Assembly (NCBI RefSeq): GCF_001571265.1
Contig: NZ_BCTL01000042.1
Span: 1 to 64,000, forward strand
Reading direction: 5' to 3'
Length of the DNA stretch: 64,000 nucleotides
From: Cedecea neteri NBRC 105707 = ATCC 33855
GTDB taxonomy: Bacteria; Pseudomonadota; Gammaproteobacteria; Enterobacterales; Enterobacteriaceae
The translations under genes were made by a program, and so were the position numbers. The notes under the pieces were generated by a model. The model was not told the DNA's origin. It searched no databases and saw only the letters and a list, made by a program, of their open reading frames with translations. Shown here piece by piece: positions 28,700-35,781 of this stretch. The first letter of the stretch is position 1. Each line of letters opens with the position of its first letter.

Positions 28700-29359
28700 T
28701 TACGCAACGCTGACCCGCAGCGCCGCCGCCGTAGCGAACGGGCTTAGCGTGGCGCTGCCGGCCAGCAGCGCGCCAAGAATTGCCATATAGCCCTCCACCG
28801 GCAGATGCATCGAGGCGGCATCCATCGCGGCGGTGGCAAAAATTAATAGCGGGATGGTTAACGGCAGCACCAGCAGGCTGAGCAGCACCCCGCCCCGCTT
28901 CAGCCCGACCGTCAGCCCCACGCCGGGCGCGCCGAGGAAGCTCAGCGTCGGCGTCCCCAGCAGTAACGTGCCGGCCATCACCTGCCAGCCATAAAAATCC
29001 AGCCCCAGCAGCAAGGCTGCCAGCGGCGAAAGCAGCAGCAGCGGCAGCCCGGTGACCACCCAGTGAGCGGTCACTTTCGCCAGCACCACCAGCGGCAAAG
29101 GCACCGGCAACAGCATCAGCTGTTCCAGCGAACCGTCCTGAAAGTCGTCCCGGAACAGCCTGTCCATCGCCATCAGCGAAGCCAGCAGGGCCGCAACCCA
29201 GATAATTCCCGGCGCAATACGTGCCAGCAGCTGTGGCTCAGGGCCAATGCCGAGCGGGAAAAGCGTAATCACAATCAGGAAGAACCACAGCGGGTTAGCG
29301 ATTTCAGCCCCGCGACGAAACACCACCTGCAGCTCACGCCAGAAAATGCGCCTTATCAT
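28700..29359 (-). CDS. ccmB: Heme exporter membrane subunit CcmB
   Basis: CcmB is the permease of the CcmAB ABC transporter, whose ATP hydrolysis is needed for release of holo-CcmE. I start at the ATG at 29359 (219 residues; 220 in E. coli); the longer frame has no family support. Six hydrophobic segments and the segment [20 protein letters not shown] are conserved. The start overlaps the ccmA stop by 4 bases. Confidence 0.95.
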   Translation of the reverse strand: MIRRIFWRELQVVFRRGAEIANPLWFFLIVITLFPLGIGPEPQLLARIAPGIIWVAALLASLMAMDRLFRDDFQDGSLEQLMLLPVPLPLVVLAKVTAHWVVTGLPLLLLSPLAALLLGLDFYGWQVMAGTLLLGTPTLSFLGAPGVGLTVGLKRGGVLLSLLVLPLTIPLLIFATAAMDAASMHLPVEGYMAILGALLAGSATLSPFATAAALRVSVA

Positions 29360-29961
29360 GAATGGGCTTCCTGCAGATGAATCTGGCGAACTGCACAACT
29401 CAGCGGCTGATGGCTGGTGAGGATAACCATTCCGCCCGCTTCGGCGTGGTGCTGCAAGCGCTGAGTTAAGCGTGCAATACCGGCGGTATCCAGCGCGGTA
29501 AACGGCTCATCGAGCAGCCACAGCTTTGCCGTAGAGAGCCACAGGCGAGCGAGCGCGGCACGGCGCTGCTGCCCGGCGGAAAGCTGATTGACGGGTAAAT
29601 CTTCGAAGCCGAGCAGACCGGTTTTCTCAAGCGCGGCCCACAGCTGCTCTTCAGCCACATCGGCATGAAAAAAAGTGAGATTTTCAAAAGGCGTGAGAAC
29701 TGTTTTGATGCCCGGCTGATGACCAATCCACAGCAGCTCGCCGTGGAAGTTATCGCGCTGGCGGCGCAAAGGCTGGTTTTGCCAGGAAACCTCGCCCTCA
29801 TCGGCCTGCGCCAGCCCCGCCAGAATGCGCAGCAGCGTGGTTTTCCCCGCGCCGTTTTTGCCCGCCAGCTGCACCATTTCTCCCGGCTCAACGCTAAACG
29901 ACAGCGCGTTGAACAGCGTGCGTTCATCACGCTGGCAGGTCAGTTGTCGGGCTTCTAGCAT
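29356..29961 (-). CDS. ccmA: Heme exporter ATP-binding subunit CcmA
   Basis: CcmA is the ATPase of the CcmAB transporter. I begin at the ATG at 29961 (201 residues). The Walker A motif GKNGAGKTT is at about 34-42, the signature LSAGQQRR in the second half, and Walker B in [12 protein letters not shown]. The reading frame extends 150 bases upstream, but the added sequence is not ABC-like and [17 protein letters not shown] matches the known start. First gene of ccmABCDEFGH. The preceding 203 bases should hold the promoter; I see no clear regulator site there. Confidence 0.95.
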   Translation of the reverse strand: MLEARQLTCQRDERTLFNALSFSVEPGEMVQLAGKNGAGKTTLLRILAGLAQADEGEVSWQNQPLRRQRDNFHGELLWIGHQPGIKTVLTPFENLTFFHADVAEEQLWAALEKTGLLGFEDLPVNQLSAGQQRRAALARLWLSTAKLWLLDEPFTALDTAGIARLTQRLQHHAEAGGMVILTSHQPLSCAVRQIHLQEAHS

Positions 29962-30164
29962 CAGGAGGCGCTCCTTGTCTCGGGTGACGCTAAGCATATC
30001 ATACCGCCTCGTTTTCTTCAGGTTGCCCCCGGCGCCTTCGACTACTCCATTAGGGTTAATCCGCTTACTCAGATCAAAGCCGGGGCGATTATTCCCATTC
30101 GGCAAAAACATGGGATAAAAACCGCTACGCTTAAGTGAACGCTTTCTGACCTGGAACCACCCTG

Positions 30165-31106
30165 ATGGACAAGATAGAGCCCGACAAAATAGCCAAAACC
30201 GATGAACTGGAAGTCGACAGCGATGAGAAATCGAGCGGCAAGCAAATCGAGGTGGATGAAGACCGCCTGCCGTCCGGCGCGATGGCCATTCACGAGCACA
30301 TTCGCCAGGACGGGCAAAAAGAGCTGGAGCGCGACGGCATGGCGCTGCTCTGGTCAGCCGTGGCGGCGGGTTTATCGATGGGCGCCTCGCTGCTGGCGAA
30401 AGGCATTTTTCACGTTAACCTGGTCGGCGTCCCCGGCAATTTTCTGCTGGAAAATCTCGGCTACACCTTCGGCTTTATCATCGTCATCATGGCTCGCCAG
30501 CAGCTGTTTACCGAAAACACCGTTACCGCCGTGCTGCCGGTAATGCAGCATCCGACCATGAGCAACTTCGGGCTGCTGATGCGGCTGTGGGGCATTGTGC
30601 TGTTCGGGAATATCGTCGGCACCGCGCTGGCGGCGCTGGCCTTTGAATATATGCCGATATTTGACGAAGCCACCCGCCAGGCCTTCGACGACATCGGCAT
30701 GAAGGTGATGGCTAACCCGCCCGGCGAGATGTTTGCCAACGCCATTATCTCCGGCTGGATCATCGCCACTATGGTGTGGATGTTCCCCGCCGCAGGCTCG
30801 GCAAAAATCTTCGTTATCGTGCTAATGACCTGGCTGGTCGCGCTGGGTGATTTAACCCACATCGTGGTTGGCTCGGTTGAAATTCTCTATCTCGTATTCA
30901 ACGGCACGCTGCACTGGAGCGAGTTCTTCTGGCCGTTCGCCCTGCCCACCCTGGCCGGGAATATCTGCGGCGGAACGTTTATCTTCGCGCTGATCAGCCA
31001 CGCGCAGATCCGCAACGATATGAGCAACAAGAAGAAGGCCGAGGCTAAGCGAAAACAGGAAGAACAGAGCCGAAATTCAGCGAAGAGCGGAAAACATGAC
31101 GGGTAA
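30165..31106 (+). CDS. yfdC: FNT-family transporter YfdC
   Basis: A 313-residue inner-membrane protein of the formate/nitrite transporter family, co-linear with E. coli YfdC. The first 55 residues are a charged cytoplasmic tail ([19 protein letters not shown]). Six membrane segments follow, with the family signature around [19 protein letters not shown], and [10 protein letters not shown] later. The C-terminal tail is lysine-rich. Substrate is unknown. It lies directly upstream of the tRNA-Arg gene, as in E. coli. Confidence 0.95.
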   Translation: MDKIEPDKIAKTDELEVDSDEKSSGKQIEVDEDRLPSGAMAIHEHIRQDGQKELERDGMALLWSAVAAGLSMGASLLAKGIFHVNLVGVPGNFLLENLGYTFGFIIVIMARQQLFTENTVTAVLPVMQHPTMSNFGLLMRLWGIVLFGNIVGTALAALAFEYMPIFDEATRQAFDDIGMKVMANPPGEMFANAIISGWIIATMVWMFPAAGSAKIFVIVLMTWLVALGDLTHIVVGSVEILYLVFNGTLHWSEFFWPFALPTLAGNICGGTFIFALISHAQIRNDMSNKKKAEAKRKQEEQSRNSAKSGKHDG

Positions 31107-31181
31107 ATTGTTCATGATTCAGGCAAACGGACCACCAACCCCTTAACCTGCCTCGAAAAGCGGGTATACTACGCCCGCCGC

Positions 31182-31256
31182 GTTCCCTTAGTTAAATGGA
31201 TATAACGAGCCCCTCCTAAGGGCTAGTTGCAGGTTCGATTCCTGCAGGGAACGCCA
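31182..31256 (+). tRNA. argW: tRNA-Arg (anticodon CCT)
   Basis: A 75-base tRNA with encoded CCA. The acceptor arms GTTCCCT and AGGGAAC pair perfectly. The anticodon loop reads CTCCTAA (anticodon CCT). The T arm is GCAGGTTCGATTCCTGC. It matches E. coli argW apart from compensatory acceptor-stem changes. TATACT at 31165-31170 is a good -10 hexamer. In E. coli this tRNA is a prophage attachment site, and here too foreign DNA begins right after it. Confidence 0.97.
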
Positions 31257-31656
31257 TTTATCAGTTCGCCACCATCCGCTGTTGTTCGCAAAAACCCCAT
31301 AATCACAGAGTTCACCAAATATAACTGTTCGTAATAGCTCGCCTTCGTTCGTTGACAACCACACTCTTTAGCGGGTAAAAAACGAGTAAAATAAATTTAC
31401 CCACCGGGTTTTACCCATGCTCGCGGTGAAGTAGCTAGAAGCTACGTATAGGCTGAGTTCGATTTAGATAATGCCTTATGGAAAACTCCTCAAGTACGAA
31501 TGAAAGAACACTATCCACCCTGTTCCGTTTATCTATTTAGGCAATCAGCACTTTGAAAAATCCACAAGTAATTAAAGATCATCATAGACTCGTTTTCCCT
31601 AGCCAAAAAATACAAAATGTGAATATCAACGATATCAGAAACCACATGAGAATAAA
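31257..31656. other. Non-coding stretch between tRNA-Arg and the HEPN gene
   Basis: Four hundred bases with no open frame that I can support. It holds a small palindrome, GTAGCT-AGA-AGCTAC, near 31427-31441. The stretch begins where an integrase gene would start in a tRNA-borne island, but no integrase is present. The base composition turns AT-rich from about 31,450 onward. Confidence 0.5.
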
Positions 31657-32610
31657 TTATAATAATTTTCTTTCAATGGTTTTTGAAATTGTCAAAATAT
31701 CATCAGGGATATTTCTTTTCCCCTCGATACGTACTGTGAACATAAAAAGAATAATAGCTGACTTCACAATTTTCATGAACTGCAGCAGATGTTGCTCAAA
31801 CTCTTCTTTTTCAACGAATTTTACGTCATCAAAGAAATCATAGGAATTATATAAATCCACAAGCATTCCTTTTTCATGAATTACTAATAACTTATGTTCT
31901 AAATCATTCCTCCACTCTCTAAAAAAAGCAAGTTCACCATTATTATCATTCAAATCCATTGCAATACTAAACAAACCGAACAATCCTTTATTATTTATTT
32001 TGTTTATTTTATTCTTTCTTTTTTCATCACGAACCTGCCAGAAGTTATGAAAATAGATATGACCTCTATCTGGTTTTAAGTCAAACAGTTTACATAGTGC
32101 AACTGCTATTTTATCCAAAACACCAAAGCACGCTCTAAATGAAATTCTTAATTTCTCAACATTTTCATATAAAATCTCACCATTATACAATTCAGAATAA
32201 CAAACCTCGGAATCATCGTCAAAAAACTCACCATCAATTTTATATTCAAAAAACATCTTTCTCGCAAGCGAGTACTCTGCTTTGAGTCTATTCAACACCA
32301 TTTCCATTGGTACAATAAAGTCCCCATAAACTCCCTTCTCGGTAGTTGCAATAACTATATTATCTTTAGATGACGCGTAGCAATTGCAATATAGAGAATG
32401 ATCAGACAGCATTAGATTATTATCTATGCAAAATTTCTGATAGTGTGATAACGATTCATACTCCTCAAGTGTGAGCCGTTCATCTGTACCAACATCATCA
32501 ATATTGTCTATACATGACTCTGCCAATAGCTCTTCGTTGTATTTTATTTTGCTTTGCTTTGATAAGTTGTAATCCATGAAGGGATACATTTTCCTGTATT
32601 TATTGCACAT
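31657..32610 (-). CDS. HEPN-domain protein, LA2681-like (probable RNase)
   Basis: A 317-residue protein. The key feature is REWRNDLEHK near residues 231-240, a textbook HEPN Rx4H motif (Arg234, His239) as in many toxin and defence RNases. The overall sequence resembles what I recall of the LA2681-like HEPN family, in which TPR repeats and the HEPN domain are normally in one protein. Here the TPR part is a separate frame that overlaps this one by 67 bases at -1 relative to it, across the A-rich sequence near 32544-32565. So this may be a two-gene system or one frameshifted gene. Codon use and composition are far more AT-rich than in the flanking core genes, a sign of transfer. No signal peptide. 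Confidence 0.7.
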   Translation of the reverse strand: MCNKYRKMYPFMDYNLSKQSKIKYNEELLAESCIDNIDDVGTDERLTLEEYESLSHYQKFCIDNNLMLSDHSLYCNCYASSKDNIVIATTEKGVYGDFIVPMEMVLNRLKAEYSLARKMFFEYKIDGEFFDDDSEVCYSELYNGEILYENVEKLRISFRACFGVLDKIAVALCKLFDLKPDRGHIYFHNFWQVRDEKRKNKINKINNKGLFGLFSIAMDLNDNNGELAFFREWRNDLEHKLLVIHEKGMLVDLYNSYDFFDDVKFVEKEEFEQHLLQFMKIVKSAIILFMFTVRIEGKRNIPDDILTISKTIERKLL

Positions 32611-33239
32611 TCATAACCCCGAATAACTTCTCTCACCATTTTAAATGTATATGTGGTAGATAAGTCATTAAGCAGCTCCAAAGCTTCAGACCGGTTGACC
32701 CACGCCTGTGGAATTGAACCATCAATAGCTATGGCTTGATCATAATAATCCATTGATTCAGATATACGATACTGTCTTTTTAATACATTACCTAAGTTAA
32801 TCATTAACTGAGGTTGAACATCACCTTCTTCTCTTGAGAACTTATATGATTTCCAGTAATTATTTTTAACCTCATTCAGCTTAATGAAAGTGTCAATATT
32901 TGCATCATCACAAGGGTTAAAATCAAGAACTGCACTCATACCATTTGCCAAGTTATAATAGTATGAAGAACCTGTTGTTATAGTTAAAATATCCTTCCTG
33001 TTATTTATAAATATTCTCAACCCTTCTTCTGCTATACTTTTTTTATTACTAAAGCTTCCAATATCAATAAGATTACCAGCTAGGTTAGATAATATTATTA
33101 TTTTATTTGAACTGATAGCATTTAAATAATCTAAAGCTTTCAATATTTTTTTCACATTTTTATAAGCAGAATCAAATGCCCCTGCGTTTATAAGATCATT
33201 AATATCTTTCATTTTAGAAACTACATAATTGATATCCAT
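32544..33239 (-). CDS. TPR-like protein upstream of the HEPN gene
   Basis: A 231-residue helical protein. The repeat QPQLMINLGNVLKRQYRISESMDYYDQAIAIDG then SIPQAWVNRSEAL fits tetratricopeptide repeats (about 145-195), and the N-terminal third looks like further helical hairpins. It starts at an ATG at 33239 with GAGGG just upstream. A -10-like TATAAT is at 33276-33281. It ends inside the next gene. Likely role, by family: sensor or scaffold half of an LA2681-type TPR-HEPN module. AT-rich like its partner. It could be the 5' part of a frameshifted single gene of about 520 codons. Confidence 0.65.
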   Translation of the reverse strand: MDINYVVSKMKDINDLINAGAFDSAYKNVKKILKALDYLNAISSNKIIILSNLAGNLIDIGSFSNKKSIAEEGLRIFINNRKDILTITTGSSYYYNLANGMSAVLDFNPCDDANIDTFIKLNEVKNNYWKSYKFSREEGDVQPQLMINLGNVLKRQYRISESMDYYDQAIAIDGSIPQAWVNRSEALELLNDLSTTYTFKMVREVIRGYECAINTGKCIPSWITTYQSKAK

Positions 33240-33389
33240 TCCAACCCTCTAAAAGCTAAGCCTGTGATGCTTAGTATTATATGAGTATAATCAATAGAAA
33301 ACATGTGCCTTCTAGCCAATATTTTCTATAGGAGGACCAAAATCGCACTACACCGAACCCACCTGCAGGTTCTATCCAAGAAAAAATTT

Positions 33390-33662
33390 TCAGTTCCATT
33401 TTTCTACAAATATCACTCCCAGTCCGGCCACCAGTGAGTTATTGAGGACAGGGATCAGCTGAAAAATGCAACGAACATAACTCTTTTCAACTTTCCTCGA
33501 AGTACCTCGCAATTCAACAAACCCACAAGACATGGTTATTGATCCAGTGGTTTGGGAGGAGGATAATTGCTTCACATCCACAAAATTGGATGTTCCGGAT
33601 TGGCGTTCGGATTGTAAAAGACGATAATAACCGCCCCTCAGAGATTCTGTTGGGATCAGCAC
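33390..33662 (-). CDS. Doubtful small ORF, possibly a phage Ash-type remnant
   Basis: A 90-codon frame with a GTG start and no visible ribosome binding site. SQTTGSITMSCGFVELRG vaguely recalls the repeats of phage Ash-family proteins, which are often encoded next to C4-type RNAs, and a structured RNA lies right beside it. The similarity is weak and rests on memory. It could equally be a chance frame in a decayed mobile element. Confidence 0.25.
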   Translation of the reverse strand: MLIPTESLRGGYYRLLQSERQSGTSNFVDVKQLSSSQTTGSITMSCGFVELRGTSRKVEKSYVRCIFQLIPVLNNSLVAGLGVIFVEKWN

Positions 33663-33667
33663 AACTC

Positions 33668-33764
33668 ATAATGGTGAGCTGATCGTGGAGTCCTTCGGGA
33701 CGCCGGGTTTCGTTCTTTACCGGTACGCCAATCTGCGATCAGTTCACCACCATTAGGTTGGCGT
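33668..33764. ncRNA. Structured RNA element, possibly C4-type antisense RNA
   Basis: Nested inverted repeats fill about 100 bases. ATAATGGTGAGCTGATCG (33668-33685) pairs imperfectly with CGATCAGTTCACCACCATTA (33736-33755). GTCC-TTC-GGGAC (33690-33701) is a local hairpin. CCGG (33703-33706) can pair with CCGG at 33720-33723. ACGCCAA (33725-33731) and TTGGCGT (33758-33764) offer an alternative pairing. Competing stems of this kind are typical of the C4 antisense RNA of P1/P4-like phages and satellites. Strand is uncertain: the 108-codon gene follows on the plus strand and a doubtful frame on the minus strand. Confidence 0.4.
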
Positions 33765-33810
33765 CTTATGGATGGTGGAAAAATCCCTCTTTAATAAGGA
33801 CATTTCTATC

Positions 33811-34137
33811 ATGGAAAATCACACATCCCAAACAACCGTTACTGCCGTTAACTCCCTTAGCGATCTGCTTGTTTCGCCTTCCACATTAGACGACCACGCC
33901 TCTACGCAGGCAATCTGGTGGCTGCGCAAACACATTGGTGGTTTGCTGTTTGGTTTAGAGTTTGTGGGTAACAGAGTGTTTGACTTGAGCGAAACTGAAG
34001 AGCATCCACTCACTCAGGAAGATGCCTTCAATGTCGGGCTGTTTGTTGAGAACACGGCTCAGGTGACTCAGGTACTGACCCAGTATCTATTCGAGATCTA
34101 CCTTAACAAATCGCTGGTAGCAGAAGAGAAACACTAA
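33811..34137 (+). CDS. Hypothetical small protein beside the structured RNA
   Basis: 108 residues from the ATG at 33811, which has AAGGA ten bases upstream; an earlier in-frame start at 33772 lacks such a site. The protein is acidic and probably helical, without signal peptide or membrane segment. I do not recognise the family. ASTQAIWWLRKHIGGLLFGLEFVGNRVFDL is its most distinctive part. It lies 47 bases after the structured RNA and ends before a strong hairpin (34146-34164), so it looks like a self-contained transcript, perhaps a satellite-phage gene. Confidence 0.55.
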   Translation: MENHTSQTTVTAVNSLSDLLVSPSTLDDHASTQAIWWLRKHIGGLLFGLEFVGNRVFDLSETEEHPLTQEDAFNVGLFVENTAQVTQVLTQYLFEIYLNKSLVAEEKH

Positions 34138-34145
34138 TGTCTTTC

Positions 34146-34164
34146 GGCGGGTGAATCACCCGCC
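34146..34164 (+). terminator. Hairpin after the 108-codon gene
   Basis: GGCGGGTG and CACCCGCC form a perfect 8-bp stem with an AAT loop, 9 bases after the stop. The following TCTCTATT is only moderately T-rich. Confidence 0.6.
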
Positions 34165-34292
34165 TCTCTATTGCAACCTAAGCGATTTTTGGTGCTTTTT
34201 AACCGCATCTAACCTTGCGACAGGTTACCTGGCACTGTTCAAGCGGTTAAGGATATAATCCCACCAACGATCCCTCAGCCGTCGAAAAGAAC

Positions 34293-34832
34293 ATGACAAA
34301 ACTTACGTTACAAGAGCAGATGCTCAAAGCTGGCCTCGTCAGCAGCAAAAAAGTGGCCAAAGTGCAGCGCACCGCGAAGAAATCACGCGTTCAGGCCCGC
34401 GAGGCAAGAGAAGCCGTTGAAGCCAACAAGCAGGCTCAGGTTGAGCGCGACAAAGAGCTAAGCGAACAGCAAAAGCAGGCCACTTTAGCCAAAGAATATA
34501 AAGCGCAGATCAAGCAGCTGATTGAAATGAACCGCATTGTTATTTCCAGAGGCGATATCGGCTATAACTTCACGGACAATAACTTAATCAAAAAAGTTTA
34601 CGTCGATAAAATCACTCAGGCTCAGCTGACTAACGGCCGCCTGGCCATTGCCCGCCTGATGTCGGATAAAAATCCTGAAGGGGAATATGCGATCATCCCG
34701 GCAGGCGTTGCCGACAAAATTAAACAGCGTGATGCCAGCTTCATTGTGTTGAGCAGCGAGCTTACCCAGGAAGCAAAAGACGAAGACGATCCGTATGCGG
34801 ACTTCGTGGTGCCTGATGATTTGATGTGGTAA
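34293..34832 (+). CDS. yaiL: YaiL family nucleoprotein (DUF2058)
   Basis: 179 residues, the same length as E. coli YaiL and highly similar throughout (LTLQEQMLKAGLVSSKKVAKVQ; the end DEDDPYADFVVPDDLMW). The N-terminal third is a lysine- and arginine-rich coiled coil; the family is thought to associate with nucleic acid, but no activity is established. A TATAAT at 34254-34259 may be its -10. In E. coli the gene is elsewhere in the chromosome, so its place here beside the tRNA-Arg island reflects rearrangement. A TTCG-loop terminator follows. Confidence 0.92.
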   Translation: MTKLTLQEQMLKAGLVSSKKVAKVQRTAKKSRVQAREAREAVEANKQAQVERDKELSEQQKQATLAKEYKAQIKQLIEMNRIVISRGDIGYNFTDNNLIKKVYVDKITQAQLTNGRLAIARLMSDKNPEGEYAIIPAGVADKIKQRDASFIVLSSELTQEAKDEDDPYADFVVPDDLMW

Positions 34833-34884
34833 GGATGTATTGAGTTCAGGCGGCCAGATATTACTGAACCGCCTGAGTTCTGGT

Positions 34885-34905
34885 ATGGGTTCGCCCATTT
34901 TTATT
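34885..34905 (+). terminator. Terminator of yaiL
   Basis: ATGGG (34885-34889) and CCCAT (34894-34898) pair around a TTCG tetraloop, followed by TTTTATT. It lies 50 bases after the yaiL stop, between convergent genes. A second inverted repeat, CAGGCGG/CCGCCTG, precedes it. Confidence 0.75.
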
Positions 34906-34909
34906 AGAA

Positions 34910-35620
34910 TCAGAAATATTCTGTTTCGTGGCTAGTCATCCATAACTGTGTTGCACCATGATAATCATCTTTAACGGAGGATATCATCGAGCATTTGTCT
35001 GCATTACCCTCATCGGTATAAGTACAGCTTTGCTTCACCCTGACTGTGAAGTATTGACTTTTTGATACTAGCTCCGAGTCCATGAATTGCGCGCTTCCTG
35101 ATGGATAAAAAAAGCGATCGTCTCTTGGTTCATTGAAATCTCTTATACGCTCAGGGAATTGGCTATTGCGATACTCATATAGCGTTGCAACTTTGCCCGT
35201 GTCTTTGTCCACCATTTTTTCAAGCAAACCGTGCACATTATAAGTGAGAGTATATTTTCCCTGATCATTCTCAAGATCAGTTATTTCGCAGCTCTTATTA
35301 ACCTTTCCAGTAATACTCTGACCTTCAAAAGAGCTTAGTACTCCATCTTTATTGACTACATGGAAAATTCGACCATTGACCATATCAACCATGTTGATAT
35401 TAGTGAAACACCCGCTGCGATCGTACTTAACCTCCGTCATCGCCAGAAGTTTTCCCTGCTCATCTTTAATCGACTGAACACTATGCTTTACGTTCCCGGT
35501 AGTTGGATTATGATCAAACAAAAGAGCAGCATTTAAAACAGCCGGTTTGAATTGAGTCAATGCAGCGGCATTAAATGACACTGCCAAAATTGATAAGATA
35601 AATAACGTTTTTGCCTTCAT
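34910..35620 (-). CDS. YnfC-like (UPF0257) exported protein without lipobox
   Basis: 236 residues, the same length as E. coli lipoprotein YnfC, and it shares its pattern: a leading FDHNPTTGNVKHSVQSIKDEQGK segment (compare FDPLRGPVKDFTQTLMDEQG in YnfC), VKQSCTYTDEGNADKCSMI and an end in TEYF. The N-terminus is a clear signal peptide (KAKTLFILSILAVSFNAAA) but has no cysteine, so it should be a soluble periplasmic protein rather than a lipoprotein. Function is unknown for the family. It is monocistronic and convergent with yaiL. Confidence 0.7.
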   Translation of the reverse strand: MKAKTLFILSILAVSFNAAALTQFKPAVLNAALLFDHNPTTGNVKHSVQSIKDEQGKLLAMTEVKYDRSGCFTNINMVDMVNGRIFHVVNKDGVLSSFEGQSITGKVNKSCEITDLENDQGKYTLTYNVHGLLEKMVDKDTGKVATLYEYRNSQFPERIRDFNEPRDDRFFYPSGSAQFMDSELVSKSQYFTVRVKQSCTYTDEGNADKCSMISSVKDDYHGATQLWMTSHETEYF

Positions 35621-35781
35621 TGGTCATTCCTTTCCTAATGGTATTGTACCCTGGGTGACGCGGTTCTCATTTAATTCCCATAAAGCTAATGTGCGCGAAG
35701 TAGTAATTTAAAAAAATAATAAACCTGGCATTGTTATATAAACGATTGTGCCTATTATGAGATGCTGGAAATGGCGCTAAA

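Noticed and set aside
31553-31843. 96-codon plus-strand frame at the end of the HEPN gene
   Set aside because: It is mostly opposite the HEPN gene in AT-rich DNA, where chance frames are common.
33361-33375. Possible att repeat of the tRNA-Arg 3' end (TGCAGGTTCTATCC against TGCAGGTTCGATTCC)
   Set aside because: The match is short and imperfect and occurs in the middle of the island and not at a clear boundary. I see no good second copy of the tRNA 3' end in the window.
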